From assembly GCF_002368415.1 (NCBI RefSeq), contig NZ_AP018290.1, positions 2,669,470 through 2,733,469 on the forward strand: a DNA stretch of 64,000 nt, written 5' to 3'. Each line of letters starts with the position of its first letter. Position 1 is the stretch's first letter. The notes under the pieces are model-generated. The model was not told the DNA's origin, did not search any database, and saw nothing but the letters and a program-made list of their open reading frames with translations. A program made the translations under genes and the position numbers. Below are positions 54,728 through 62,878 of this stretch, in pieces. Source of the DNA: Calothrix sp. NIES-4105 (lineage in GTDB: Bacteria > Cyanobacteriota > Cyanobacteriia > Cyanobacteriales > Nostocaceae).

Positions 54728-55059
54728 AATTTTTGCAACCGAAAATACCTGCCAAGCAATTACTTGCAGATGTGAGCCATGATTAACTTAAATCGCTTTA
54801 GAGGTAAAATTATTACCTAACCTTAATAAAACATCTTTTTAAATGTTACAAATTATACTTCAAAAGTCTAAGCTAGCTTATGCCTACGAATAGAGATACG
54901 CTATTTAGAGCATCTATCTTTAGTAAGATAAAGTATTGAATTCAACAATACAACTAGCCATTGGAGACGAGTCATACAGCCAAATATTGCGTAAGATTGG
55001 TAATCTTATCAGTCAAAATTAGCATTAGATTTCTAATCTGACTCCAGTATTAATACTTA
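54728..55059. other. Intergenic region at right edge of DISARM cluster
   Basis: AT-rich, no open frame of note. It contains AGATTGGTAATCTTATC (54995-55011) with local inverted pairing. It should hold the drmD promoter on the minus strand. Confidence 0.4.
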
Positions 55060-55367
55060 TGAAACAAATACTTGCTTGTATCAGCCGACTGGAAGCTTTC
55101 GGCTCTGAGCTAGGAAGACTTCAGATGCTCGTAAACGAGTAGCTGCCCCTTTTGTCTTGATTGAAAAAAATTCTGGTACTGTTGCTGGTTATTATACTTT
55201 ATGTGCTACTAGCATTAAGATTGACGAACTACCTGCTGAAATCGTTAAAAAACTTCCGAAATATCCAGATGTTCCTGCAACGCTTCTTGGTCGTGCGCGC
55301 AGTTGATCAGAACTTTCGCAACAAGGGTTTAGGTGAAGTACTGTTAATGAACGTTCTGGAAGACTAG
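55060..55367 (+). pseudogene. GNAT-family toxin remnant
   Basis: From about 55124 the plus strand encodes D-A-R-K-R-V-A-A-P-F-V-L-I-E-K-N, then V-A-G-Y-Y-T-L and K-L-P-K-Y-P-D-V-P-A-T-L-L-G-R, the body of a GNAT acetyltransferase toxin of TacT type. Near 55293 the frame shifts and continues as V-D-Q-N-F-R-N-K-G-L-G-E-V-L-L-M, containing the acetyl-CoA-binding loop, before stopping at 55367. The N-terminal third is missing or degenerate and the C-terminus is short. It cannot be active. Its natural partner would be a DUF1778 antitoxin like the one broken at 36164. Confidence 0.8.
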
Positions 55368-55470
55368 TACTCATCTACGCTCTATCAGGCAACCAATGCC
55401 TTTCACGCACTATCACCACCCTTAACAAACATACAACAAAGTATGACAGCTTATATGCTATCATAACTAC

Positions 55471-55893
55471 ATGGCAATTAAAATTGTAGTTGATACCAGC
55501 GTTTTAATAAGTGCGCTGATTAGCTCCACGGGTTCGAGTAGAGAACTGATTCGACGCTGCTTGAAGGGCGAATACCAACCTTTGATGGGAAACGCTTTAT
55601 TTACTGAGTATGAGTCAGTTATTGAGAGGGAAGAAATTCTCGCAAAATGCCCTTTAACAAGTGCAGAAATCTCTGCTTTGGTCGCATCATTTATGAGCGT
55701 GAGTGAATGGGTTTCTATTTACTACTTATGGCGCCCTAATTTAAAAGATGAAGCTGACAACCACTTAATTGAATTGGCTGTTGCTGGAAATGCTCAAATT
55801 ATTGCCACTCACAATATAAAAGATTTTAAAAATTCGGAATTGTTATTTCCTAACTTATCAATATTAAGACCTGAAGAAATTATTAGGAGTTAA
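55471..55893 (+). CDS. PIN-domain toxin
   Basis: A 140-residue ribonuclease toxin of the PIN family. The acidic residues of the active site are seen in I-V-V-D-T-S-V-L near residue 5, E near residue 44 (T-E-Y-E-S-V), D-E-A-D-N-H near residue 95 and T-H-N-I-K-D-F near 115. The start M-A-I-K-I-V-V-D-T-S-V-L-I-S-A-L is characteristic of the group annotated as putative toxin component, PIN family. It is followed after four bases by a ribbon-helix-helix antitoxin gene, with a good ribosome site between, so the pair looks complete and functional. Confidence 0.88.
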   Translation: MAIKIVVDTSVLISALISSTGSSRELIRRCLKGEYQPLMGNALFTEYESVIEREEILAKCPLTSAEISALVASFMSVSEWVSIYYLWRPNLKDEADNHLIELAVAGNAQIIATHNIKDFKNSELLFPNLSILRPEEIIRS

Positions 55894-55897
55894 AAAA

Positions 55898-56113
55898 ATG
55901 GCGACTTTAACTATCCGTTTACCAGATGAAAAACACAATAGATTAAAAGAACTTGCCCAGGCTAAAGGGATAAGTGTTAATAAGCTAATTGAAGAATTGT
56001 CCACCTTAGCTCTAGCAGAATTTGATACCTACACAAGATTTAAAGCAATGGCTGCAACTGGCAATCCAGAAGAAGGTTTGAAAATACTAGCTAAACTTGA
56101 TGCTTTGTTTTAG
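55898..56113 (+). CDS. Ribbon-helix-helix antitoxin paired with PIN toxin
   Basis: A 71-residue protein with an N-terminal CopG/HicB-type ribbon-helix-helix (M-A-T-L-T-I-R-L-P-D, then L-K-E-L-A-Q-A-K-G-I-S-V-N-K-L-I-E) and a short C-terminal tail with N-P-E-E-G-L that would contact the toxin. TAGGAG lies eight bases upstream of ATG 55898. It is the second gene of the toxin-antitoxin operon and probably represses it. Confidence 0.87.
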   Translation: MATLTIRLPDEKHNRLKELAQAKGISVNKLIEELSTLALAEFDTYTRFKAMAATGNPEEGLKILAKLDALF

Positions 56114-56134
56114 GTATAATTAAATTAATTATTG

Positions 56135-56160
56135 TGGGATGGCTGTCAAAAGCCGTCCCA
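56135..56160. terminator. Bidirectional terminator hairpin
   Basis: TGGGATGGCT pairs with AGCCGTCCCA (one G-T pair) around a TCAAAA-type loop, between the convergent antitoxin and glmS genes. An A/T-rich flank lies on both sides (TTAATTATTG and TTATACAAAAAA). Confidence 0.65.
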
Positions 56161-56173
56161 TTATACAAAAAAC

Positions 56174-58057
56174 TTACTCAACAGTTACTGATTTTGCTAG
56201 GTTTCGAGGTTGATCTACGTCTAAACCTCTACGCGCGGCAATATGATAAGCGAGTAATTGCAGTGGAACTACGGTAAGGATAGGTGATAATAATTCATCG
56301 ACGTTGGCAATGGGTAGTAAGTCGTTGAATATTTCTCCTGCTTCACCGTCGCTTATTGGTGTTACTCCAATTAAACGAGAGTCGCGCGCTTTGGCTTCTT
56401 GAGAGTTGGAAATTACTTTTTCGTAAACTTCACCGGGTACGGCAATGGAAACTACTGGCACCTTTGCATCTAATAATGCGATTGGTCCATGTTTCATTTC
56501 TCCAGCAGGATATCCCTCTGCATGAATATAGCTGATTTCTTTGAGTTTTAAGGCGCCTTCTAAAGCAATTGGGAAATTTATTCCGCGTCCTAGGAAAATA
56601 ACATCTTGAGTATCAGCAAAATCATGTGCTAAAGTTTCGCTGAGTTGCTCTTGTTTTTCTAATGTTGCTTCGATTTCTTTAGGAATTTGACGCAACCCGT
56701 TGATTATATCTTCTATTTTTTCAACAGGTAGGGTTTGGCGCCGATATGCTAAATCTAGTGCTAAAGCATAAAATGCCATTAATTGTGCGGTAAATGTTTT
56801 TGTTGCCGCTACACCAATTTCAATTCCTGCTAATGTATTAATAATATGAGGCACCATATGTCCAAGGCTACTTTCTGGACGGTTGGTTATACCCAAAAGC
56901 CGTGCTTGATACTTCGGTTCTCGACCTTGGCGCCGTTCTCTTTCCATTGCTAAAGCAGCAAGTGTATCAGCAGTTTCACCCGACTGAGTAACGCCTATAG
57001 TTAAGGTATTGGGTGTTGGGGGTGCGGGTGCATAGCGAAATTCAGAAGCATATCCAACAGAAGTTGGAATTTGGGCAACTTGTTCGAGCAAGTATTTACC
57101 CACAAGGGCAGCGTGCCAACTTGTACCACAAGCTACAATTTGAATTTGTTCTAAATCAGCATAAAAGTCATCAGGAATACCCAATTGTATTGGAGACGCA
57201 TCATTAGAATTACCAATAAAGTAAGCGTCTAAACAAGCACGCACAACTCCTGGTTGCTCATAAATTTCTTTGAGCATGAAATGCTTGAATCCTTGTTTCT
57301 CAACCATTGTCGGACTCAAGTTGAGTAAGCGAGGTTGTTTCTTCAGTCGCTTACCCGCAAAATCGTAAATTTCTACACCCAACGGTGTTAATCTTGCTAT
57401 TTCTCCATTCTCAAGTGGTAATACCGCGCGGGTATGGGAAACAATAGCAGGTGTATCAGATGCACAGAAAAATTCACCCTGCCCAAATCCAATTACTAAT
57501 GGCGCCTGTTGACGAACTACAATTAACTCATCAGGAAAGTCAGCACATATAACTGCTAAAGCAAAGGCGCCGCGAAGTTGACCAACAGCTTTGCATACCG
57601 CTTCAAATAAAGGTGAATATGCTTCCCCTATAGCAATTTCCTCTTGAAGGAATCTAGAAATTAAATGAGGAATAACCTCAGTATCGGTTTCCGAACGAAA
57701 CTCAACACCAAAGCTTTTAAGTTCATCGCGTAACTCGCGGTAATTTTCAATAATTCCATTTTGCACTACCGCCACACGGTTAGGTGTATCCATGTGGGGG
57801 TGAGCATTATACTCTTCTGGTTTACCGTGTGTTGCCCAACGTGTATGACCTATCCCTATTTGAGCAGGGTTTTCCATCTGTTCGAGCTTCGAGCGCAAGT
57901 TGTGTAACTTACCCTTCGCGCGTACACAATTTACATCACCCTCCAAAATCGTAGCAATTCCCGCAGAATCATAACCACGATATTCGAGCTTTTCCAAACC
58001 AGAGAGCAGTATCTCCGTCGCTGCTTGAGTGCCAATATAACCAACGATTCCGCACAT
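56174..58057 (-). CDS. glmS: Glutamine-fructose-6-phosphate aminotransferase (isomerizing)
   Basis: GlmS makes glucosamine-6-phosphate from fructose-6-phosphate and glutamine, the first step to UDP-GlcNAc for peptidoglycan. The 627-residue protein begins M-C-G-I-V-G-Y-I-G with the catalytic Cys2 of the Ntn glutaminase domain, followed by Y-R-G-Y-D-S-A-G and G-H-T-R-W-A-T-H-G. Two SIS isomerase domains follow (C-G-T-S-W-H-A near residue 312; L-G-R-G-I-N-F-P near 485), and the end L-A-K-S-V-T-V-E is canonical. No glmS ribozyme was recognised upstream. Complete and intact. Confidence 0.98.
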   Translation of the reverse strand: MCGIVGYIGTQAATEILLSGLEKLEYRGYDSAGIATILEGDVNCVRAKGKLHNLRSKLEQMENPAQIGIGHTRWATHGKPEEYNAHPHMDTPNRVAVVQNGIIENYRELRDELKSFGVEFRSETDTEVIPHLISRFLQEEIAIGEAYSPLFEAVCKAVGQLRGAFALAVICADFPDELIVVRQQAPLVIGFGQGEFFCASDTPAIVSHTRAVLPLENGEIARLTPLGVEIYDFAGKRLKKQPRLLNLSPTMVEKQGFKHFMLKEIYEQPGVVRACLDAYFIGNSNDASPIQLGIPDDFYADLEQIQIVACGTSWHAALVGKYLLEQVAQIPTSVGYASEFRYAPAPPTPNTLTIGVTQSGETADTLAALAMERERRQGREPKYQARLLGITNRPESSLGHMVPHIINTLAGIEIGVAATKTFTAQLMAFYALALDLAYRRQTLPVEKIEDIINGLRQIPKEIEATLEKQEQLSETLAHDFADTQDVIFLGRGINFPIALEGALKLKEISYIHAEGYPAGEMKHGPIALLDAKVPVVSIAVPGEVYEKVISNSQEAKARDSRLIGVTPISDGEAGEIFNDLLPIANVDELLSPILTVVPLQLLAYHIAARRGLDVDQPRNLAKSVTVE

Positions 58058-58265
58058 TGATTCACACCATGCTAAAAGGACAAATTAAACATATACCCTT
58101 AGATAGCACAACTATAGAAATTTTACAGGCAAAAATGGCACCTTGTAGCTTTAATTGTCTGTAAGTGTAGTAAATACAAGGATTTTGGCAGCGTACCAAG
58201 CATAAAAATAATTTTCAATGTTTCATTTTTAACGTAAATTTCTTTATGGGCGCTTAACATCAAAC

Positions 58266-59816
58266 TTACGCGCGTATAATAACTACAGAGCGTCCTTTAG
58301 AAGTCGTTGCCGTTTTAGTTCCTAAGCGGTCAATAAAAGGTGGTGCATTTTTGCGTCGGTCAAAGACAAATAACCAACCATAGTCTGCTTTTATCCGCTC
58401 TAAATAACCATCTAATTGAACTAACCCTTGTGCTTCTGGGTCTTTGACTTTATCTCGCCAAGCTTTTACCTCAATTCCTAAAGTAACACTTTTATACTTC
58501 AAGCATAAATCCATGCGACCACTTCCAATTGCATATTCCCGCTCTAAGGTACCATTCCCATTTACAACACGATGTAAAAATGCCATTAATACTATATGAG
58601 GTGCTATTTCATGAAATGATGTTGTACCAAGTAAAGGTTCTCCATGCTGGCGCCAAAAATCAATAAATGCCTCCAGTAAAGCATCAACATCTAGCTCGCC
58701 TTTGGGAGTTAACCAAGTTGGTGTAATTTGTGGCAAGCTTGCCATTGGCGTTATTGTTAATACTCTTGGCAATATCTCACGGTAGATAGGATTAGCAATT
58801 TCCAATCCTCCTTGTGGGTTCATTTTGCACAAGCCCAAATCTAATACAAATTGAATATCATCATTAGGCACATTTCCTAGTTCTGTCCCTGCTAACATTG
58901 GTTCAATAATTGCCTTTATCCTCGATTCTTCAAGTCTATCTGCAAGGGAATCAAGATGGGTATCATTACGTAAAATTAGTATTTCTTTAGCTTTATTAAT
59001 ATGTTCTACTGTAATTGCTACTTCTGTATCTATTACCAATTCTTCAACAATTTCTTTTGCAAGAGCATTTACTAACCAAGGTTGTCCTTGGGTCAAATCA
59101 AAAGCTAGTTGAGCTGCTTCTAACGTAATAACTTGCCCAGTATCATCCGTATGCTGTTGGTATAATTGTGCAACCTCAGCAGTATTAAAATCTCTCATCG
59201 TCAGAGAACGAACTTTAATATTAAACGGACTCGCAGTATTTAATCTACCACTACTACCATCCGCAACTTTATAATCTCGCACATCCCGCATTCCAACCAA
59301 TACTAAAGATGAAGGAAAATTTTGAGGACGATTAGGATAACCGTCACGCAACTGCCGCAAAACAGAAATTAATACTTCATTCTCTATAGAATCTATTTCA
59401 TCAATAAATAGTATTATTGGTAGGCGACAATATTGTGCCCAAGCTTGTAAGCTAGACCTGATACGTTGTCCCGGCGCCCCATTACCCCAGTCAGGTGGTT
59501 GTAAGTCAACAGGTAAACGAACTGCAATTGTATCACGCCAAGTATCTAGAATTGCTGCTTCGGCGCCTGCTATGTCGTGTTTAAAAGCATTTCCCACTTC
59601 TACAGACACTACAACTGCTGCATAGCGTCCGTTAAGGGTTAGCTCTTTAGCTAACGCTAGCATTGCCGTTGTTTTACCAGTTTGACGTGGAGCGTGGATG
59701 ACGAAATAGCTTTCTTGTTCAAAAAACCGTGATAAATTAGGCAACCTCATGGTAGGTGGTAGCATGTAGTGTTTGTCGAGTTGACAAGGACCTGCGATTT
59801 CAAACCAACGAGCCAT
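58266..59816 (-). CDS. AAA-like ATPase fused to a PD-(D/E)XK-type nuclease domain
   Basis: A 516-residue protein. Residues 30-360 form a STAND/Orc-like ATPase with Walker A A-P-R-Q-T-G-K-T-T near residue 40 and Walker B I-I-L-F-I-D-E-I-D near residue 134. The C-terminal 110 residues contain G-S-G-R-M-D-L-C-L near residue 427 and G-I-E-V-K-A-W-R near residue 442, the D...ExK arrangement of PD-(D/E)XK nucleases. Such proteins are numerous in cyanobacteria; a role in defence or in mobile elements is often suspected but unproven. It is isolated, with a long inverted repeat downstream. ATG at 59816. Confidence 0.8.
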   Translation of the reverse strand: MARWFEIAGPCQLDKHYMLPPTMRLPNLSRFFEQESYFVIHAPRQTGKTTAMLALAKELTLNGRYAAVVVSVEVGNAFKHDIAGAEAAILDTWRDTIAVRLPVDLQPPDWGNGAPGQRIRSSLQAWAQYCRLPIILFIDEIDSIENEVLISVLRQLRDGYPNRPQNFPSSLVLVGMRDVRDYKVADGSSGRLNTASPFNIKVRSLTMRDFNTAEVAQLYQQHTDDTGQVITLEAAQLAFDLTQGQPWLVNALAKEIVEELVIDTEVAITVEHINKAKEILILRNDTHLDSLADRLEESRIKAIIEPMLAGTELGNVPNDDIQFVLDLGLCKMNPQGGLEIANPIYREILPRVLTITPMASLPQITPTWLTPKGELDVDALLEAFIDFWRQHGEPLLGTTSFHEIAPHIVLMAFLHRVVNGNGTLEREYAIGSGRMDLCLKYKSVTLGIEVKAWRDKVKDPEAQGLVQLDGYLERIKADYGWLFVFDRRKNAPPFIDRLGTKTATTSKGRSVVIIRA

Positions 59817-59877
59817 GACTTATAAGCCTCAGCACACAACATGCTCTCCAGTGTAACGCAAACTGTTTGCTACAGTT

Positions 59878-60217
59878 TTTCAAACACCCTCTAAGAGGAT
59901 GTTTGAAAAGTTATATTTAAATATCCAACCCCCCTATAATCCCCCCTGATAGAGCGCGAGTTCGGGGGGAAATAGTGCTTTTAGCCCCCCTTCCGCGCGC
60001 TGCCGTGTACACACATCTTTATTAATCCCTTCTTTTCCCCCCTTTGTGCCCTTTGTGTTCTTTGTGGTTTATCTCTTTAAAGAACCACGCTCGTCACAAA
60101 GAACACAAAGAAAGAGAAGAAAGAGAGATTTATGGTACACGGTAGCCTTATTAAGGGGGGTTGGGGGGATTTTCTAAGGCTATAGTTTGATTTTATACTT
60201 TTCAAACATTCTCTTAA
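59878..60217. mobile_element. MITE-like long inverted repeat
   Basis: Left end TTTCAAACACCCTCTAAGAG with CCAACCCCCCTATAATCCCC inside; right end carries the complements GGGGGGTTGGGGGGATTTTC and CTTTTCAAACATTCTCTTAA. Within, TTTGTGCCCTTTGTGTTCTTTGTGG (60040-60072) faces CACAAAGAACACAAAGAAAGAG (60095-60116). There is no open frame. The element fills the 404-base gap between the AAA gene and the permease gene and touches the permease stop. Confidence 0.65.
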
Positions 60218-60220
60218 ATT

Positions 60221-61018
60221 TTATGAAACCTTTCTTTCCCATTTTTTTGAAACTATAGCCATCAGTTTATCTAAAATAATACCAACTATTCCTAGATAAA
60301 ATATAGCTAATATAATTTCGCTGATATCAGAATTATTGTATGCGTTGACGATGAAAAAGCCTAAACCATCATCTGATAATAGCATTTCTGCCGCGACTAC
60401 TGCGAGCCAGGATAATCCTAGAGAGATTCGCAGTCCTGTGAAGATGTAAGGTAATGTGGCAGGTAAGATAATTTTATACAGGTTTCTGGCAAATGACATT
60501 TCTAACATTCTTCCAACATCAATGTAATCTTGAGGAATTAGTTGAACACCTAAAGCTGTATTGATGATAACTGGCCAAATTGCAGTGATAAAAATTACAA
60601 ATATTGCTGATGGGTTGGGTTTGAGAAAAATGGCTTGTGCTAGCGGCAACCATGCTAAAGGCGCCACGGGACGCAGTAATTCCATAATTGGCTCGAAAGC
60701 TTTGCGTAAAAATGGATTGAGGCTGATAATAAAACCAATTGTAACACCTACAATTGCTGCAAGCGAGTACCCAACAGCGACTCGTTGGAGACTAGCAAGA
60801 AGTAGCCAAAATAAACCTTTATTGTTATTGCCTTTATAAAAAAATGGGTTGATTATCAGTTCCCAAGTATTGCTAATAACTTTTGCTGGAGAGGGTAGTG
60901 ATGTGTCGGGTTGCAAGCTCAGAAGATACCATATTAGTAAAAAAACTAAGATACCAACAGCGGTTGGAATTATTTGCTTAATTTGCTGAGATGAGTTCAC
61001 TTTTAATCGATTTTGCAT
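60221..61018 (-). CDS. ABC transporter permease (nitrate/sulfonate/bicarbonate type)
   Basis: A 265-residue inner-membrane permease with about six transmembrane helices. The region S-F-A-R-N-L-Y-K-I-I-L-P-A-T-L-P-Y-I near residue 178 is the EAA-type loop that docks the ATPase; sequence such as P-L-A-W-L-P-L-A near residue 117 is typical of the NrtB/SsuC/TauC group. It is downstream of the binding-protein gene (61340) on the same strand. The ATP-binding subunit that normally follows is not in the window. Substrate cannot be set between nitrate, bicarbonate, taurine or sulfonate. ATG at 61018. Confidence 0.88.
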   Translation of the reverse strand: MQNRLKVNSSQQIKQIIPTAVGILVFLLIWYLLSLQPDTSLPSPAKVISNTWELIINPFFYKGNNNKGLFWLLLASLQRVAVGYSLAAIVGVTIGFIISLNPFLRKAFEPIMELLRPVAPLAWLPLAQAIFLKPNPSAIFVIFITAIWPVIINTALGVQLIPQDYIDVGRMLEMSFARNLYKIILPATLPYIFTGLRISLGLSWLAVVAAEMLLSDDGLGFFIVNAYNNSDISEIILAIFYLGIVGIILDKLMAIVSKKWERKVS

Positions 61019-61339
61019 TTTATTTATTGTTAAGGTGTTTATAGTTTACTCAACGTGTGATGTATTATTCCCTTCACGCTTAAAGAATAACGAACCGCAA
61101 AGAACGCAAAGAACGCGAAGGAAGAGGAAGAATTTATAGGTAATCTCTACCGGTAAGGGAGTATCACTGCTTTAATTTCGTAGCACACTGTCATGTTGAA
61201 CGTAGTGGAACATCTATTAAAAACTTAAAATTTATAAGATTATTCGCTAAATTACTAATGACAATTTTTTTTGACAAAATATCGATATCTTTAAGATTTT
61301 TCGCTACGCTATTAATGACAATTTGTTTTTTGGCACAAT
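61019..61339. repeat. Intergenic region with two direct repeats
   Basis: No gene. TTCGCTAAATTACTAATGAC (61243) and TTCGCTACGCTATTAATGAC (61301) belong to two copies of a roughly 45-base repeat (AAGATT..AATGACAATTT). GAACCGCAAAGAACGCAAAG heptamers lie at 61090-61110 and a TAATCTCTACCGGTAAGGGAG fragment at 61142. These separate the permease from its binding protein. Confidence 0.65.
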
Positions 61340-62662
61340 TTATGATGTTTGCCTTAATATGGGCGCCTTTAAATATATGTTTGGGTTTTCAGGGTCAAAT
61401 TCTAGACCATTGAAGAATTTTTCTACTCCGCGCGATGTAGATGGTGGTATGGCACCAGCTTGACCAATAGTTTTAGCAGCTTGGCGCCATAAGTCTTCGC
61501 GGTTAACAGCATCTATTAAAGATTTTGTGTCAAAGTCAGGGGAACGATAACCCCAACGCATATCCTCAGTTAGAAACCATAAATCATGACTTTTATAAGG
61601 GTATGATGCGTTATTATTCCAATATTTAATCGCATGAGGACTATTTTCAACTAGGCGCCCGTTACCATAGTCAAACTTTCCTAACAAACGATTACCGATA
61701 ATTTCTGCGGATACTCCCATCCATTGACGTTCAGCCAGAATTTTAAATAACTCTTGTTTGTTTTCTGATTGGTCGCACCAAATTTGTGCTTCCATCACAG
61801 CAGCAAGTAAACGGTTAGCAGCTTTGGGATACTTGTCCACCCAAGACGCGCGCATTACAAAGGCTTTTTCTGGATGATTATTCCATAGTTCGCCACTTGT
61901 CACCGTCGAATAACCAAGTTTTTGTTTAATCAACCGCTGATGCCAAGGGTCTACTACACAAAACCCTTCCATTGAACCACCCCGCATATTGGCAACCATT
62001 TGTGGTGGAGGTATGACAATTATTGAAGTGTCCCGTTCTGGATCTATTCCTCCGTATGCTAGCCACCACCGCATAAAAAAATCGCCTGTAACACGGCGAA
62101 ATGGCACTGCAAACCGAATTGATTCACCTTTTAGTGATTTTTTTTGTAGTTCAGATTTTAAGGGTGAACTATCTAAACTCAAGTTTAAATTTTGGTATGC
62201 TTTGGCAACTGAAATTCCTTGTCCATTCACGTTTAACCGCGCCATGATATACATGGGAATTTTACGGTCATAGCTAATTTCTCCTGTTGTAATTAGGTAC
62301 GCCATCGGGAATAGTAAGTGTGAACCATCTAATCCATCCGAGGCAGCACCTAACATTAATTTATCCCGCATTACTGCCCATGAAGGCTGTTTTTGCACTT
62401 TGACATCAGGCATTCCATACTTGGCAAACATGCCTTTTGCTTTTGCTATTATCAAAGGAGCGCAACTTGTTACAGCGATAAATCCGAGTACTGCTGTTGT
62501 TGTTTCTGGTGTATCGGTATAACCTGCATAGGCACCTACCGAATATTTACTTCGCAACTGGGCATACGTAGAACTTGAATTTTGAAGGCTATGAGCAAGA
62601 CCTTGCGCTGCAACAGCTACACCTGAAGCTGCTAGAAACTTGCGTCTTGAAAACTTTGCCAT
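61340..62662 (-). CDS. ABC transporter substrate-binding protein, Tat-exported (NrtA/CmpA family)
   Basis: A 440-residue periplasmic binding protein. ATG 62662 is chosen because it yields a twin-arginine signal: S-R-R-K-F-L-A-A-S-G followed by a hydrophobic stretch; the frame extends to 62842 only through repeat sequence. The fold type is that of nitrate/bicarbonate/sulfonate receptors, with G-F-I-A-V-T-S-C-A-P-L-I-I-A-K near residue 62 and a W-x-x-M-R-D-K-L region. Export through Tat implies folding (and perhaps ligand or cofactor loading) before secretion. It should deliver substrate to the permease at 60221. Confidence 0.9.
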   Translation of the reverse strand: MAKFSRRKFLAASGVAVAAQGLAHSLQNSSSTYAQLRSKYSVGAYAGYTDTPETTTAVLGFIAVTSCAPLIIAKAKGMFAKYGMPDVKVQKQPSWAVMRDKLMLGAASDGLDGSHLLFPMAYLITTGEISYDRKIPMYIMARLNVNGQGISVAKAYQNLNLSLDSSPLKSELQKKSLKGESIRFAVPFRRVTGDFFMRWWLAYGGIDPERDTSIIVIPPPQMVANMRGGSMEGFCVVDPWHQRLIKQKLGYSTVTSGELWNNHPEKAFVMRASWVDKYPKAANRLLAAVMEAQIWCDQSENKQELFKILAERQWMGVSAEIIGNRLLGKFDYGNGRLVENSPHAIKYWNNNASYPYKSHDLWFLTEDMRWGYRSPDFDTKSLIDAVNREDLWRQAAKTIGQAGAIPPSTSRGVEKFFNGLEFDPENPNIYLKAPILRQTS

Positions 62663-62751
62663 ACAAAAGCTATTTGTTTGTATATTATTGTGTAGCTGAT
62701 AATATAGCAGTTCATTAAAGAATTGTAAAAAAATTGCAAAATAGTTATCTT

Positions 62752-62845
62752 GTGGAACGGGCATCCTTGCCCGTCCCAAATATAGGGCATCCTTGCCTGT
62801 CACATATGTAGGGTAGCAGGCGGGCGAGGACGCCCGCTCCACAAG
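62752..62845. repeat. GGGCATCCTTGCCCGTCCC-type palindromes
   Basis: Several nested inverted units: GTGGAACGGGCATCCTTGCC, then ATAGGGCATCCTTGCCTGTC, then GGCGGGCGAGGACGCCCGC; the outer TGTGGA/TCCACA can pair. A relative lies at 39680-39750. It sits between the binding-protein gene and the glycosidase gene and may terminate the latter. Confidence 0.7.
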
Positions 62846-62878
62846 AGAGTTTTGGGTGTTTTTTTTATTTGGAAACCC

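Noticed and set aside
57900-58265. glmS ribozyme upstream of glmS
   Set aside because: No conserved core recognised in the 208-base leader and this riboswitch is not expected in cyanobacteria.
62663-62842. 60-codon N-terminal extension of the ABC binding protein
   Set aside because: It reads through dispersed palindromic repeats and would bury the twin-arginine signal peptide.
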